DNA of 47,848 nucleotides, from positions 1-47,848 of the forward strand of contig CAJFNC010000014.1 of the NCBI GenBank assembly GCA_904393835.1. The letters are read 5' to 3'. Positions 8,143 to 16,749 of the stretch are shown here, one piece after another. The notes beneath the pieces were generated by a model that did not search any database, was not told the origin of the DNA, and was given only the letters and a program-made list of their open reading frames with translations. The DNA is from an uncultured Ruminococcus sp. GTDB lineage: Bacteria; Bacillota; Clostridia; Oscillospirales; Acutalibacteraceae. A program made the translations under genes and the position numbers. How positions within the stretch are numbered: position 1 is the first letter of the stretch; each line of letters opens with the position of its first letter.

Positions 8143-8511
8143 GCAATCGCTCCCCCTTAATTAAATTTCATATATAACATATAAAAACAAAATCACTTTG
8201 CTGTTTAGATACATCAAATTTTTAAAATAACATTTATTTTGCAAATTGATGATATTTTATCTTAACATATCTTTGCCATATATTATAACATATTTTGCAC
8301 AATTTGAGACAACCAATTATGCATTTAAAGCATACCATTCGTGCAACAATTACACACAATAAATTGCATATCTGGTATTTATATCCGATAAATCATAAAA
8401 ACGTGTTATATTACCGATTGATCAAACTTATAAAAATATTTTTCCTGCGTTTGTAAACACAATAAACAACTGCAAAATATCAGGTCTCAGAGATACGAAA
8501 AAATACGCTAT
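8143..8511 (-). promoter_or_regulatory. AT-rich control region of the two-component system
   Basis: This stretch of about 370 bases has no credible gene. It is very AT-rich. It contains TATAAT on the minus strand (plus 8282-8287) about 140 bases ahead of the response regulator, without a good -35, and three imperfect direct repeats listed separately. The right part, next to the HU terminator, shows nothing distinctive. Confidence 0.4.
8228..8300 (-). repeat. three direct repeats, possible LytTR operator
   Basis: On the minus strand the units GTGCAAAATATGTTA (8286-8300), GGCAAAGATATGTTA (8263-8277) and TGCAAAATAAATGTTA (8228-8243) are imperfect direct repeats. Start-to-start spacings are 23 and 35 bases. 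LytTR regulators bind paired direct repeats about two helical turns apart, so the 23-base pair is compatible. The first unit overlaps the TATAAT. In such AT-rich DNA, chance similarity is a real alternative. Confidence 0.4.
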
Positions 8512-8547
8512 AAAAACAAAAAGGGCTATGACGCAATGTCATAACCC
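8512..8547 (-). terminator. terminator after HU gene
   Basis: On the minus strand GGGTTATGAC and GTCATAGCCC pair around a short loop, followed by TTTTTGTTTTT. It lies about 17 bases past the HU stop codon and ends the spoVB-like/mazG/hup group. Confidence 0.85.
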
Positions 8548-8563
8548 AAAAATGTTAATTAAA

Positions 8564-8839
8564 TTACTTGTTAACAATGTCCTTAAATGCTTTGCCTGCT
8601 TTGAATGCGGGAACCTTTGAAGCAGGAATCTCAATTGTGTTGCCTGTTCTCGGATCGCAGCCTGTTCTTGCATTTCTCTGACGCTGCTCAAATGTTCCGA
8701 AACCTGTGAGCTGAATTTTATCGTTTTCGGCAACCGCCTTAACAATTGTGTCGAGAGTAGCGTTAAGAGCCTTTTCAGCGTCTTTTTTTGAAAGTCCGCT
8801 CTGTTCTGCAATAGCAGCAATGAGTTCTGTTTTCTTCAT
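8564..8839 (-). CDS. hup: HU family DNA-binding protein
   Basis: This 91-residue protein is the nucleoid-associated HU, a dimer that bends and compacts DNA. It shows the family start MKKTELI, the helical dimer core, G-F-G-T-F, and the DNA-clamp arm with R-N-x-R-T-G-x-x-P-R-T-G and I-P-A-S-K-V-P-A-F-K-A-G-K-A-F-K. An ATG five codons earlier is the Shine-Dalgarno itself (ATGGAGG), so the start at 8839 is preferred. It follows mazG with a 23-base gap and is closed by a strong terminator. The gene order flippase, mazG, hup recalls the yabM-yabN-yabO area of Bacillus, where an S4 protein gene takes the third place. Confidence 0.93.
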   Translation of the reverse strand: MKKTELIAAIAEQSGLSKKDAEKALNATLDTIVKAVAENDKIQLTGFGTFEQRQRNARTGCDPRTGNTIEIPASKVPAFKAGKAFKDIVNK

Positions 8840-8862
8840 CGTAAAATCCTCCATAAAAGTTG

Positions 8863-9654
8863 TTATTTATTTTTTACTTCTTCCCATAGGGAATCAAGTG
8901 TCTGAATTGATGCCGTTTTCATATCAATATCTCTTTCTTTAGCAAGAGCCTCAACTTTTGAAAAACGGTTCGTAAACTTATCGCAGGCATCATAAAGAGC
9001 GTGCTCGCTGTCGATATTTAAAAATCTTGCGACGTTGACAACTGAAAAAAGCACGTCGCCGAGTTCTTCTTTTTGATTCTCAACATCGTTGTTTTTAATT
9101 GCCTCTTTAAGTTCAGCACATTCCTCGTCAAGCTTTTCAAGCGCTCCGTTAACATCCTGCCAGTCAAAGCCGACTTTTGCAGCTTTTTGCTGGATTTTTG
9201 AACTTCTCATAAGAGACGGAAGCGCTTTGGAAACACTTTCCATAGCTTGCGTCTGAGATTTCTGGGATTTTGTGCGCATTTTAATTGCATCCCAGTTTTT
9301 AAGCACCTGTTCGGTAGTGTCTGCGTTTACGTTACCGAAAACATGCGGATGACGAATAATAAGCTTTTTGCAGATTTCGTCACATACATCGTCAATATTA
9401 AAACTGTTTTTTTCACTTTCAATCTCAGAGTGCAGAGCAACCTGCAAAAGCACATCTCCGAGCTCTTCCTTTAAAAGCTCGGTATCTTCGGTGTCAATTG
9501 CCTCAATTGCCTCGTATGTTTCCTCTATAAAATTAGATCTTATGGATTTATGGGTCTGTTCCCTATCCCACGGACAACCGCCGGGTGCGCGCAGGATTTT
9601 TACTATTTGTACCAAATCATCAAATTTGTAATTAGGCTTTTCTTTAAAATCCAT
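8863..9654 (-). CDS. mazG: nucleoside triphosphate pyrophosphohydrolase MazG
   Basis: This 263-residue enzyme hydrolyses (d)NTPs to the monophosphate and pyrophosphate, cleaning up non-canonical nucleotides in the cytoplasm. Two MazG domains are visible. The first has the C-P-W-D-x-x-Q-T-H entry near residue 27, N-F-I-E-E-T-Y-E near 41 and E-E-L-G-D-V-L-L near 63. The second has D-E-E-C-A-E-L-K-E near 170 and E-E-L-G-D-V-L-F-S near 196. These E-x-x-E and E-L-G-D motifs bind magnesium. Length matches stand-alone MazG; the methylase domain fused in Bacillus YabN is absent. It sits between a SpoVB-like flippase and HU, a common Clostridia arrangement. Confidence 0.93.
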   Translation of the reverse strand: MDFKEKPNYKFDDLVQIVKILRAPGGCPWDREQTHKSIRSNFIEETYEAIEAIDTEDTELLKEELGDVLLQVALHSEIESEKNSFNIDDVCDEICKKLIIRHPHVFGNVNADTTEQVLKNWDAIKMRTKSQKSQTQAMESVSKALPSLMRSSKIQQKAAKVGFDWQDVNGALEKLDEECAELKEAIKNNDVENQKEELGDVLFSVVNVARFLNIDSEHALYDACDKFTNRFSKVEALAKERDIDMKTASIQTLDSLWEEVKNK

Positions 9655-9705
9655 TTATACATCTCCAAACCATAAAAACGTTCTTGCGAACTACGCTTAT
9701 CTATT

Positions 9706-11505
9706 TTACCCAATTAAGTGATATTTTTCAAGTAGTTTCACAATTTTTTCACCTTTTGGCAAAAATTTTATCTCGTTCGCTGTAAAAGCACGCATAACAA
9801 GCAACGCTATTATGTACACAATGACAGCTAAAATTATTGAAACAATGGTTGATAAGCGCTGTGGCATTAAATTTGAGAACAACATATTTGCAAAATACGC
9901 TGTTGCGGAACTGAATAACGAGCCTGCAAACGGCTTGATAACAGTAGCAAAAAAGTTTGGTATAACTTTTGAATGTTTAATAAGCAGATACATACCGATT
10001 ACCAGAACTACCGCATAAGCAATCATTGAACCCATTGTAGCGCCCTGAATATTTACGGTAGGAATACTTACAAAAATCCATGTAGTGCAGATTTTAATTA
10101 CCATACACAATGCGTATAATCTCATAGGATAGCTAACCTTGCCGATTCCCTGGAGCATACTGCATATAGGCGTAACCGACGCTGTAAACAGGGTTGTAAG
10201 ACCCATTAAAGTCAATACATTGCCGCCTATATCAATAAACGCCTGACTTGAGTAGATAAACTGCATTATAGGATGAGCAAGTACGCAAAGACCGAATGAC
10301 ATAGGCAGTGTAAACATCATCGTCATTCGGATAACGGTTTCTACCGAGCGTTTAAGCTCGTCTTTGTTGCCCCTTGTCCACGCACTTGTAACATTAGGCA
10401 TTGCGCTTGAGCCAAACACCTGAGTAACGGCAGTAACAAGCTGCATAAGCGTAAGCGAAGCAGAATAACATCCCCACAGCTGCGTGTGAATGGTGATAGG
10501 TTGTGAATAGAAAACTTCTTTCGGAAAATACTGCTTATACTGATTATAAAGCACGTCCGGATTATCATTTGCAATTTGTAAAATAATTCGCTGAATAATA
10601 ATCTGATCAATAAGCGAGCCTAAGCTCATTACAAGCGCACCCGTAGCAATCGGGATAGCCGTTTTTATTATACGTTTAAATGTTTCTCTCTTTGATCTTG
10701 CATGAATAGAGGTTTGATAGTACTCCTCGGGAATACCGTCTCCTCCGATTTTATATTTTAAGAGCAAAAATATAAAGGCACAAAAGCTGCCCAGGCTGAT
10801 GCCCATAATTGCACCTGCAACCGAAAATGCAAGTATTGTGTTTTGAGCAACTGCCTTACTCTCGCATACCAATCCGAAAACCGTTCCGTGATCATTGTAA
10901 TATGCCATTCCGTACTTCATAATGAGATATGCAAACAGTGCACCGAAAACAAGCTTTACACCTGCTTCGATAATCTCTGAAATTGCGGTAGGCAGCATAT
11001 TTCGCTGTCCCTCAAAATAGCCTCTGTAAATTGATACAAGGCAGCCGAAAAGCACTGTCGGTGCAAGGCACATCATTGCATATACGGAATACGGTGACTT
11101 GATAATATAATTAACATATATCAGTCCGCCGAAAACCATAATAAAAAAGCAGATTATACCGACTGCAACAAAAAACGGTACCGAAATTTTGTGAATGAGG
11201 CGAGTATCGTTGTATCGTTTTTCAGCCATGCTCTCTGAAATAAGTCGTGAGATGGCAATCGGCAATCCGCCTGTTGCAACTGTAAAAATAACTACAAAAA
11301 TTTCAAATGCGTTGCTGTACAGCCCCATACCCATTGTGGCATAATGGTCACCGTAGAGTGAATATATGTTTGCCAGTATGACTTTATCAAGAAGTCCGAA
11401 AACTTTTACGATAACCATACTGAGTGTGAGAATGGCTGCTCCCTTTATGAATGTTTGTGACACATCTTTTTCGGAGTTTACAACTGCATTATATTTTTTC
11501 GCCAA
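9706..11505 (-). CDS. SpoVB/MurJ-like polysaccharide flippase (MVF/MATE superfamily)
   Basis: This 599-residue protein has about 14 membrane helices, typical of lipid-linked oligosaccharide flippases of the MOP superfamily. The N-terminal part reads as PST/SpoVB proteins do: helix 1 with L-S-M-V-I-V-K-V-F-G-L-L-D-K, then A-T-G-G-L-P-I-A-I-S-R-L-I-S-E, and S-I-Y-R-G-Y-F-E-G-Q-R-N-M. It should move peptidoglycan or spore-cortex precursors across the membrane. At about 600 residues it is slightly longer than SpoVB (around 520), because of longer loops and an extended central hydrophilic region (about 310-340). Whether it is the sporulation SpoVB or a vegetative MurJ/YabM-type flippase cannot be decided; placement before mazG favours the YabM position. 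The start is TTG, supported by AAGGTGAT just upstream. Confidence 0.85.
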   Translation of the reverse strand: MAKKYNAVVNSEKDVSQTFIKGAAILTLSMVIVKVFGLLDKVILANIYSLYGDHYATMGMGLYSNAFEIFVVIFTVATGGLPIAISRLISESMAEKRYNDTRLIHKISVPFFVAVGIICFFIMVFGGLIYVNYIIKSPYSVYAMMCLAPTVLFGCLVSIYRGYFEGQRNMLPTAISEIIEAGVKLVFGALFAYLIMKYGMAYYNDHGTVFGLVCESKAVAQNTILAFSVAGAIMGISLGSFCAFIFLLLKYKIGGDGIPEEYYQTSIHARSKRETFKRIIKTAIPIATGALVMSLGSLIDQIIIQRIILQIANDNPDVLYNQYKQYFPKEVFYSQPITIHTQLWGCYSASLTLMQLVTAVTQVFGSSAMPNVTSAWTRGNKDELKRSVETVIRMTMMFTLPMSFGLCVLAHPIMQFIYSSQAFIDIGGNVLTLMGLTTLFTASVTPICSMLQGIGKVSYPMRLYALCMVIKICTTWIFVSIPTVNIQGATMGSMIAYAVVLVIGMYLLIKHSKVIPNFFATVIKPFAGSLFSSATAYFANMLFSNLMPQRLSTIVSIILAVIVYIIALLVMRAFTANEIKFLPKGEKIVKLLEKYHLIG

Positions 11506-11547
11506 ATTAAATCACCTTAATAATTTATTTTATACTATAGAATAGCG

Positions 11548-11967
11548 TCAAATGCCGCAACAATCCTCGCCGCAAACATCATCTTCTGCGTCACATGGTT
11601 CAAGTTTTTCGCCGCAGATATTGCAGAAAACCGAATTCTTGGGCACAACCGCTCCGCATTTTTCGCAAACTCTTGTATTTTTATTAGAGGAAATATGTTC
11701 ATTTACAGCCTTCAGGTTCTCTTTAAGGTCTGTAATTGCAGCAACTGTCTGATCAATGCTTTCGGACAGGTCGGCATTTTGCGTCTGAGCTTTGTAGGTT
11801 AAGGCACCTAACTCCTTAAGCTTTTGATTAATTTCGCCGCGGATTTCAGCCGCAGTAATTTTATGCTTTGAAGAGTCATAAACATCTGAAGCCTTTTTGG
11901 AAACAGCAGAAGCCGCTGCCTTGGCGTTTACTACAACATCGTCGAAAAAATCATCGAACTTTCCCAT
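11548..11967 (-). CDS. zinc-ribbon protein of unknown function
   Basis: This 139-residue protein starts with an acidic, amphipathic helix region (DDFFDDVV, then alanine-rich A-K-A-A-A-S-A-V-S-K-K) and a likely coiled coil to residue 95. A zinc ribbon follows with C-E-K-C-G (about 100-104) and C-N-I-C-G-E-K-L (about 115-122). The tail is acidic and cysteine-rich (C-D-A-E-D-D-V-C-G-E-D-C-C-G-I). This layout occurs in small zinc-ribbon proteins of Clostridia with no assigned role; it is cytoplasmic, with no signal peptide. It has its own strong promoter (12000-12028) overlapping the end of hemZ, so it is probably expressed independently. The flippase starts 42 bases downstream and may be co-transcribed. 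Confidence 0.75.
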   Translation of the reverse strand: MGKFDDFFDDVVVNAKAAASAVSKKASDVYDSSKHKITAAEIRGEINQKLKELGALTYKAQTQNADLSESIDQTVAAITDLKENLKAVNEHISSNKNTRVCEKCGAVVPKNSVFCNICGEKLEPCDAEDDVCGEDCCGI

Positions 11968-11999
11968 AATTAACCAGCCTTTCAGTAATGTATTAAATT

Positions 12000-12028
12000 A
12001 TTATAGCACCGTTAACCCTTTTAATCAA
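12000..12028 (-). promoter_or_regulatory. sigma-A promoter with extended -10 for the zinc-ribbon gene
   Basis: On the minus strand TTGATT (12023-12028), a 17-base spacer and TATAAT (12000-12005), preceded by TGC, make a near-consensus extended -10 promoter. The -35 overlaps the stop codon of hemZ. The start codon at 11967 is about 33 bases downstream. Confidence 0.75.
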
Positions 12029-13472
12029 CAGGATATTTGTTATAAAATTCAATAATTTGGGATTTTCTCTTAATCATCTCATCAAATCTGTCTATATATT
12101 CATACGGATATTTAAAATTGAACACACGTTGAAGATAATTTCCGTTTGGTTCCTTAAGCTTTGTAACACCGCCCGAACCGCACGCAAGCACGGTATGCGT
12201 TTCGTCCATAACATAGACGTTGTACAGACTTTCACAGCCTTTTTTTGACCATCCGACATTTTCAAGATTGCCGACCATTCTACTCTGCCTGTAAAGATAA
12301 TAAGGAATATATGCGTTGCCGGTGAGCCGACTGTGTGTATAGTTAAGCATTTTAACCGCCGTTTTTGCATCATCTCTGTTGAGCATTACACCGTTTGTCG
12401 TAAGCGTTGACGCTCTTTTCATACATAGTGTGTGAACTGTAATACATTCGGCGTTAAGATTTATTACGTCATCAAGAGATTTTTTAAAGCTTGTGAGTGT
12501 ATCTCCCGGCAGACCGACAATTAAATCGGTATTTATATTGTCAAATCCGCATTTGCGAGCAAGCTCAAAAGCGTTAAAAAAGCACTCAGCCGTATGTTTT
12601 CTTCCGATATTTTTCAGGAGCTCATCGTTTGTTGTCTGAGGATTTATGCTGATACGATCAACTTTATTTTCTTTTAAAGCAAATAATTTATCTTCAGTCA
12701 AAGTATCGGGACGACCCGCTTCAACCGTAAATTCCCTGCAGGTATTTATGTTAAAAGATGAATTTACAGTTTTAATAACCTTGTCAAGCTGTTGAGCAGT
12801 CAAAGTTGTCGGTGTTCCGCCGCCGAAATATATTGTTTCGAGTTTTAAATTAAGCCTGTTAGCAATTTCAGCCGCATGTTTTATCTCTTCGCAAAGCAAA
12901 TCAACATACGGAGTCATCAAAGCCTTTGCACGCCCAATTGACGCCATTACAAACGAACAGTAGCTGCATCTTGACGGGCAAAACGGAATACCTACGTACA
13001 AACTGAAAGAATCGGGCTTTGACAAATTAAGTATTCTCTTCTCGTTTTTCTCGGTTTCTTCCGCAATCAGAAGTTTTTCTTCACTGACAAAAAAATCATT
13101 TTTGAATTTATTTTTTGCATATTCAAATGAACCTTCTTCAATCAGCTTTCTGAAAAGCTTTACGGGGCGCACTCCCGTCAACAGTCCCCACGGCTGAGAA
13201 ACGCCGGTGAATTTATTAAGGATTTTATAAAGAAGCTTGGCAAACTCAAGCTCTTTGTCGGTAATTTGCGGGCTGTCGGGAACAGAAAGCGCTTGAAAAA
13301 ATTCTCCGATATTGACCTGTACCTTAATATCTGCTGAAAGCTCGGTATAAATATACGGCTGTTCAAGTGAAGAAAATTCCTTAATAACAATAATTTTCTC
13401 ATTCGGAAAAAACAGACGTGTTAAATTTTCAAGTTCAAACCGGAAACCGTGATTTTTAACATACAAATTCAT
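12021..13472 (-). CDS. hemZ: HemZ-like radical SAM coproporphyrinogen dehydrogenase
   Basis: This 483-residue radical SAM protein carries the iron-sulfur cysteines C-P-S-R-C-S-Y-C at residues 165-172 after V-G-I-P-F. It also has the G-G-G-T-P-T SAM motif near 217 and the N-x-D-L-I-V-G-L-P-G-D motif typical of HemN/HemZ. HemZ proteins add an N-terminal domain of about 150 residues (W-G-x-L-T-G-V-R-P-x-K), which is present. The family is annotated as oxygen-independent coproporphyrinogen III oxidase, but several HemN-like members have other roles, such as heme chaperones or methyltransferases. No other heme-synthesis gene is in the window, so the exact reaction is open. It is the last gene of the long cluster, 1 base after the metallo-hydrolase. 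Confidence 0.85.
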   Translation of the reverse strand: MNLYVKNHGFRFELENLTRLFFPNEKIIVIKEFSSLEQPYIYTELSADIKVQVNIGEFFQALSVPDSPQITDKELEFAKLLYKILNKFTGVSQPWGLLTGVRPVKLFRKLIEEGSFEYAKNKFKNDFFVSEEKLLIAEETEKNEKRILNLSKPDSFSLYVGIPFCPSRCSYCSFVMASIGRAKALMTPYVDLLCEEIKHAAEIANRLNLKLETIYFGGGTPTTLTAQQLDKVIKTVNSSFNINTCREFTVEAGRPDTLTEDKLFALKENKVDRISINPQTTNDELLKNIGRKHTAECFFNAFELARKCGFDNINTDLIVGLPGDTLTSFKKSLDDVINLNAECITVHTLCMKRASTLTTNGVMLNRDDAKTAVKMLNYTHSRLTGNAYIPYYLYRQSRMVGNLENVGWSKKGCESLYNVYVMDETHTVLACGSGGVTKLKEPNGNYLQRVFNFKYPYEYIDRFDEMIKRKSQIIEFYNKYPVD

Positions 13473-13473
13473 T

Positions 13474-14100
13474 TTATATTTTTCTCATCAATGGATTATA
13501 TTGTCTTTCGTGATTAAGTGTAGTAGGCTCGCCGTGACCGGGGATAATTGTATAATCGCCCTCAAGAGCTTTAATTTTTCTTATTGAGGCAATCATATTT
13601 GCGTCGTCACCTGTTGGCAAGTCTGTTCTGCCGTAGGATTCGCAAAACAGTGTATCACCGGACAAAATTGTTCTGTCAAATAAATAAATACCGCAGCCGC
13701 TTGTATGTCCCGGGGTTTCATAGTAAGTAATCTCGGTGTCGCCGAGCATAAAAGTGTCACCGTCTTTAAGCTTAATATCCGCTTCAAATGGTTCAAGATT
13801 TATTCCGTGGTATATACTTAAATTATACTGTGGTTTTTGCAAAAACATATTGGTTTTCTCGCCTGTAATGATTTTTGCTCTGAAAAATTTTGCAAGCTGT
13901 TTTGCATAACCGATATGGTCATAATGTCCGTGTGTAAGTAATACAAAATCGAGATGTCCCCCGTCTCTTTTTATCTGATTGAGAAGATCATCACATTTTT
14001 CGCCGGGGTCAACCACGGCTGACGCTCTTGTAGCCTCATCAACAAGATAGCAACAATTAGTTGCAAGCGCTGTAACATTATATATTTTTAGTCTTATCAT
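13474..14100 (-). CDS. MBL-fold metallo-hydrolase, YcbL/glyoxalase II-like
   Basis: This 208-residue single-domain metallo-beta-lactamase-fold hydrolase carries the two-metal motif T-H-G-H-Y-D-H (residues 56-62) and later metal ligands in P-G-H-T-S-G, S-G-D-T-L-F and I-P-G-H-G-E-P-T. It fits the YcbL/GloB-like group, which hydrolyses thioesters such as S-lactoylglutathione or related adducts. It lacks the C-terminal substrate domain of true glyoxalase II, so the substrate is uncertain. The start ATG overlaps the stop of dtd (ATGA), implying coupled translation. Confidence 0.85.
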   Translation of the reverse strand: MIRLKIYNVTALATNCCYLVDEATRASAVVDPGEKCDDLLNQIKRDGGHLDFVLLTHGHYDHIGYAKQLAKFFRAKIITGEKTNMFLQKPQYNLSIYHGINLEPFEADIKLKDGDTFMLGDTEITYYETPGHTSGCGIYLFDRTILSGDTLFCESYGRTDLPTGDDANMIASIRKIKALEGDYTIIPGHGEPTTLNHERQYNPLMRKI

Positions 14101-14552
14101 TTTTTCAAATCCTTTGAGTTAATATCTAATGTAACGGGACCGTCGTTGAGAAGTGAAACCTTCATATCGGCTCCGAAAATTCCTTTTTCTACCTTTTTAA
14201 CTCCGCATTCAAGCAGCTTTTCACAAAAATATTCGTACAGCGGCTTCGCTTTGTCGGGTCTTGCCGCCGCAATAAATGACGGTCTTCTGCCGTGAGAGCA
14301 GTCGGCACAGAGTGTAAAATTTGATATTACAAGTATTTCGCCGTCAATATCGCCGAGCGATAAATTCATTTTGTCGTTTACATCAGTAAAAATACGCAGT
14401 CCGGAAATTTTTTTCGCAAGTATGTCGGCGTCGGATTTTTCGTCTTCCGCCTCTACACCAAGCAAAATGAGAAATCCATTGCCTATTTGACCTGCGATAT
14501 TATCGTCAACCTCAACGCTTGCGTTTGATACACGCTGTAATATGGCTTTCAT
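14097..14552 (-). CDS. dtd: D-aminoacyl-tRNA deacylase
   Basis: This 151-residue enzyme removes D-amino acids mischarged onto tRNA, as well as glycine from tRNA-Ala, guarding translation chirality. It begins M-K-A-I-L-Q-R-V-S-x-A-S-V. It contains the signature S-N-F-T-L-C-A-D (residues 77-84, usual form S-Q-F-T-L) with G-R-R-P-S-F, and the Gly-cisPro motif N-D-G-P-V-T-L near the C-terminus. Length is normal for DTD (about 145-150). In Firmicutes dtd commonly follows relA, as here, with a 1-base gap. The third active-site position N instead of Q in S-Q-F-T-L is a conservative variant. Confidence 0.94.
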   Translation of the reverse strand: MKAILQRVSNASVEVDDNIAGQIGNGFLILLGVEAEDEKSDADILAKKISGLRIFTDVNDKMNLSLGDIDGEILVISNFTLCADCSHGRRPSFIAAARPDKAKPLYEYFCEKLLECGVKKVEKGIFGADMKVSLLNDGPVTLDINSKDLKK

Positions 14553-14553
14553 A

Positions 14554-16749
14554 TTATAACCTCTTTATTTCTTCAATTCCGTTTATATCCGAAAGTTTGG
14601 ATATTACGCCGCGCAAATGATTGCGACCCATAACATCAATTGTTGCCGTTACAATAGCCTTGCCGTCTTTTGCTTCCCTTGAATTCAGAGAATGTATAAA
14701 TATGTGCATATTAGACAGGCGGATTGTAACGTCGGCAAGCAATCCGGTACGATCTGTTGCGGTAATCTGGAGTGTGCTGCGAAATGCTTCGCCGACTTCG
14801 TCCTCCCAATAACAATTAACCCAGCGTTCAGGTTCTTCACTCTTTGATATATCCTTGGGCACATTTGTGCATGAACGTTTATGTATTGAAACGCCGTAAC
14901 CGCGAGTTATGTAACCGATAATATCGTCTCCGGGAAGCGGGTTGCAGCAATTTGAGAATTTTACGAGTACGTCGTCAGTACCTTCAATTACAACGCCCGA
15001 TGTTGCTTTGTGACGTTTTACAGGAGCCTGCGGCACGGTTATTTCTTCAATATTTGAAGCATAAGTCTTTTGATATTCTTCTTTGAGCCTCGGCATAATT
15101 TTCCAAAGCTGAACACCGCCGTAACCTACTGCGGCATAAAAGTCATCAATGGTATTATACTGCTTTTTGATGAACATTTTCTTGAAGAAATCTTCGTATT
15201 CATCCTCGTTGAGATTTATTCCGTGACGTTTGAACTCGCGTTCAATAAGTTGTTTGCCCTCTACTATATTCTCATCTCGTTTTTCGTGTTTATACCATTG
15301 TCTTATTTTTGACTTGGCAGAAGCAGTTTTGCAGATGTCAATCCACGCTCTGTTGGGGTGCTCTTCTTTTTGGGTGATAATCTCACAAATATCGCCTGTT
15401 TTGAGCTTATAATCAAACGGAACAATTTTTCCGTTGATTTTTGCGCCTACCATTCTGTGACCCACCTGTGTATGAATCAGATAAGCCATATCAATAGGCG
15501 TTGAACCCTGCGGAAGGCTGAAAACATCACCTTTCGGGGAAAAGACATAAACATCGTTTTCGGCAAAATCATTTCTGATATTTTTCGCAATATCAGTCGC
15601 GTCCTCAGCCTCAAGCTGATCAAGAATCATCTTTTTAACACGCTGAATATTTTCGCTGAGCCTTTCTTCTCCCTTTTTGTCCGCGCCCATACCGAGTTTG
15701 TATTTCCAATGGGCGGCGATACCGTATTCTGCCGTGTAGTGCATTTCCCACGTACGTATTTGAACTTCAAACGGAATTGCGTTTTTATCAAGTACGGTAG
15801 TGTGGAGAGACTGATACATATTCGGCTTAGGCATAGATATATAATCTTTAAATCTGTTTGGAATAGGCTTAAAAATATCGTGAACAATGCCGAGCACGTT
15901 ATAGCAGTCGGCAACGTTATCAACAATTACTCTAACGGCAAATACATCAAAAATCTGGTCGATGGTTCTGCCCTGCATAAATGTTTTTCGATAAATACTG
16001 TTAATACTCTTTACTCGTCCGCTGATATAAACATTCGGTATTGTTTCCTTGGTTTTTTCAAGAATTTGTGCCTTTATTGACTCAATAAATTTATCTCTGT
16101 CCTCTTCATTCAAAAGCAAAGCGTCTTCAATTTCCTTATAACCGATCGGGTCAAGGTACTGCAAAGAACGATCTTCAAGCTCATCCTTTATTGTTTTAAT
16201 ACCGAGTCTGTGAGCAATCGGGGCAAACACCTGCATATTCTCAAGGGACTTATCCCTACGCTTTTGTTCCGGCATACAGTCCATCGTACGCATATTATGA
16301 AGACGGTCGGCAAGTTTTATAATAATTACTCTGATATCGTCCGCCATTGCAATAAGCATTTTACGGATATTTTCCGCCTGCTGTTCCTCACGTGTGGAAT
16401 ACGGAATTTTTGAAATTTTCGTAACACCGTCTATGAGTTTAGCAACATCGGAGCCGAATTTCTTGGTTATCTCCTCAATCTTTACCGTAGTGTCTTCTAC
16501 AACGTCATGCAAAAGCGCTCCGCAGATTGTATCGGTGTCCATTCCGAGCTCGGCAACTATGCAGGCAACCGATGTGGGATGAAGAATATACGGAATCCCC
16601 GATACTCTGCGTTGGTCGCCGTGAGCTTCTTCGGCAAGGCGGTAAGCCTGCGTAATTTTATCCATATCATAAGTATTATTTGACAGCTCGAGGAGCTTTT
16701 TAAGCTCTGCAAAATCCTGATAGTGTGCAATGTTTGAATATTTGCTCAT
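14554..16749 (-). CDS. relA: bifunctional (p)ppGpp synthetase/hydrolase RelA/SpoT
   Basis: This 731-residue stringent-response enzyme makes and degrades (p)ppGpp. The N-terminal HD hydrolase domain shows Y-I-L-H-P (H57) and H-D-V-V-E-D-T (81-87). The synthetase domain follows (about 230-345; R-F-K-D-Y-I-S and N-M-Y-Q-S-L-H-T). A TGS domain (about 390-450; D-V-F-S-L-P-Q-G-S-T-P-I-D-M-A-Y), a zinc-finger/helical region with C-C-N-P-L-P-G-D and a C-terminal ACT domain (about 655-731) complete the long RSH architecture. Both catalytic halves keep their motifs, so it is probably bifunctional (Rel). The start overlaps the recJ stop by ATGA. It is co-directional with recJ upstream and dtd downstream, a classical order. 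Confidence 0.96.
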   Translation of the reverse strand: MSKYSNIAHYQDFAELKKLLELSNNTYDMDKITQAYRLAEEAHGDQRRVSGIPYILHPTSVACIVAELGMDTDTICGALLHDVVEDTTVKIEEITKKFGSDVAKLIDGVTKISKIPYSTREEQQAENIRKMLIAMADDIRVIIIKLADRLHNMRTMDCMPEQKRRDKSLENMQVFAPIAHRLGIKTIKDELEDRSLQYLDPIGYKEIEDALLLNEEDRDKFIESIKAQILEKTKETIPNVYISGRVKSINSIYRKTFMQGRTIDQIFDVFAVRVIVDNVADCYNVLGIVHDIFKPIPNRFKDYISMPKPNMYQSLHTTVLDKNAIPFEVQIRTWEMHYTAEYGIAAHWKYKLGMGADKKGEERLSENIQRVKKMILDQLEAEDATDIAKNIRNDFAENDVYVFSPKGDVFSLPQGSTPIDMAYLIHTQVGHRMVGAKINGKIVPFDYKLKTGDICEIITQKEEHPNRAWIDICKTASAKSKIRQWYKHEKRDENIVEGKQLIEREFKRHGINLNEDEYEDFFKKMFIKKQYNTIDDFYAAVGYGGVQLWKIMPRLKEEYQKTYASNIEEITVPQAPVKRHKATSGVVIEGTDDVLVKFSNCCNPLPGDDIIGYITRGYGVSIHKRSCTNVPKDISKSEEPERWVNCYWEDEVGEAFRSTLQITATDRTGLLADVTIRLSNMHIFIHSLNSREAKDGKAIVTATIDVMGRNHLRGVISKLSDINGIEEIKRL

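Noticed and set aside
8234..8338. 34-residue cysteine-rich minus-strand frame upstream of the response regulator, considered as a signalling peptide
   Set aside because: No ribosome-binding site and extremely AT-rich composition; likely chance, although its position is suggestive.
8539..8820. Alternative 93-residue frame over the HU gene
   Set aside because: Shadow frame; HU in the other frame has full family signatures.
13178..13402. Minus-strand shadow frame within hemZ
   Set aside because: Out of frame with a well-supported gene and without a ribosome site.
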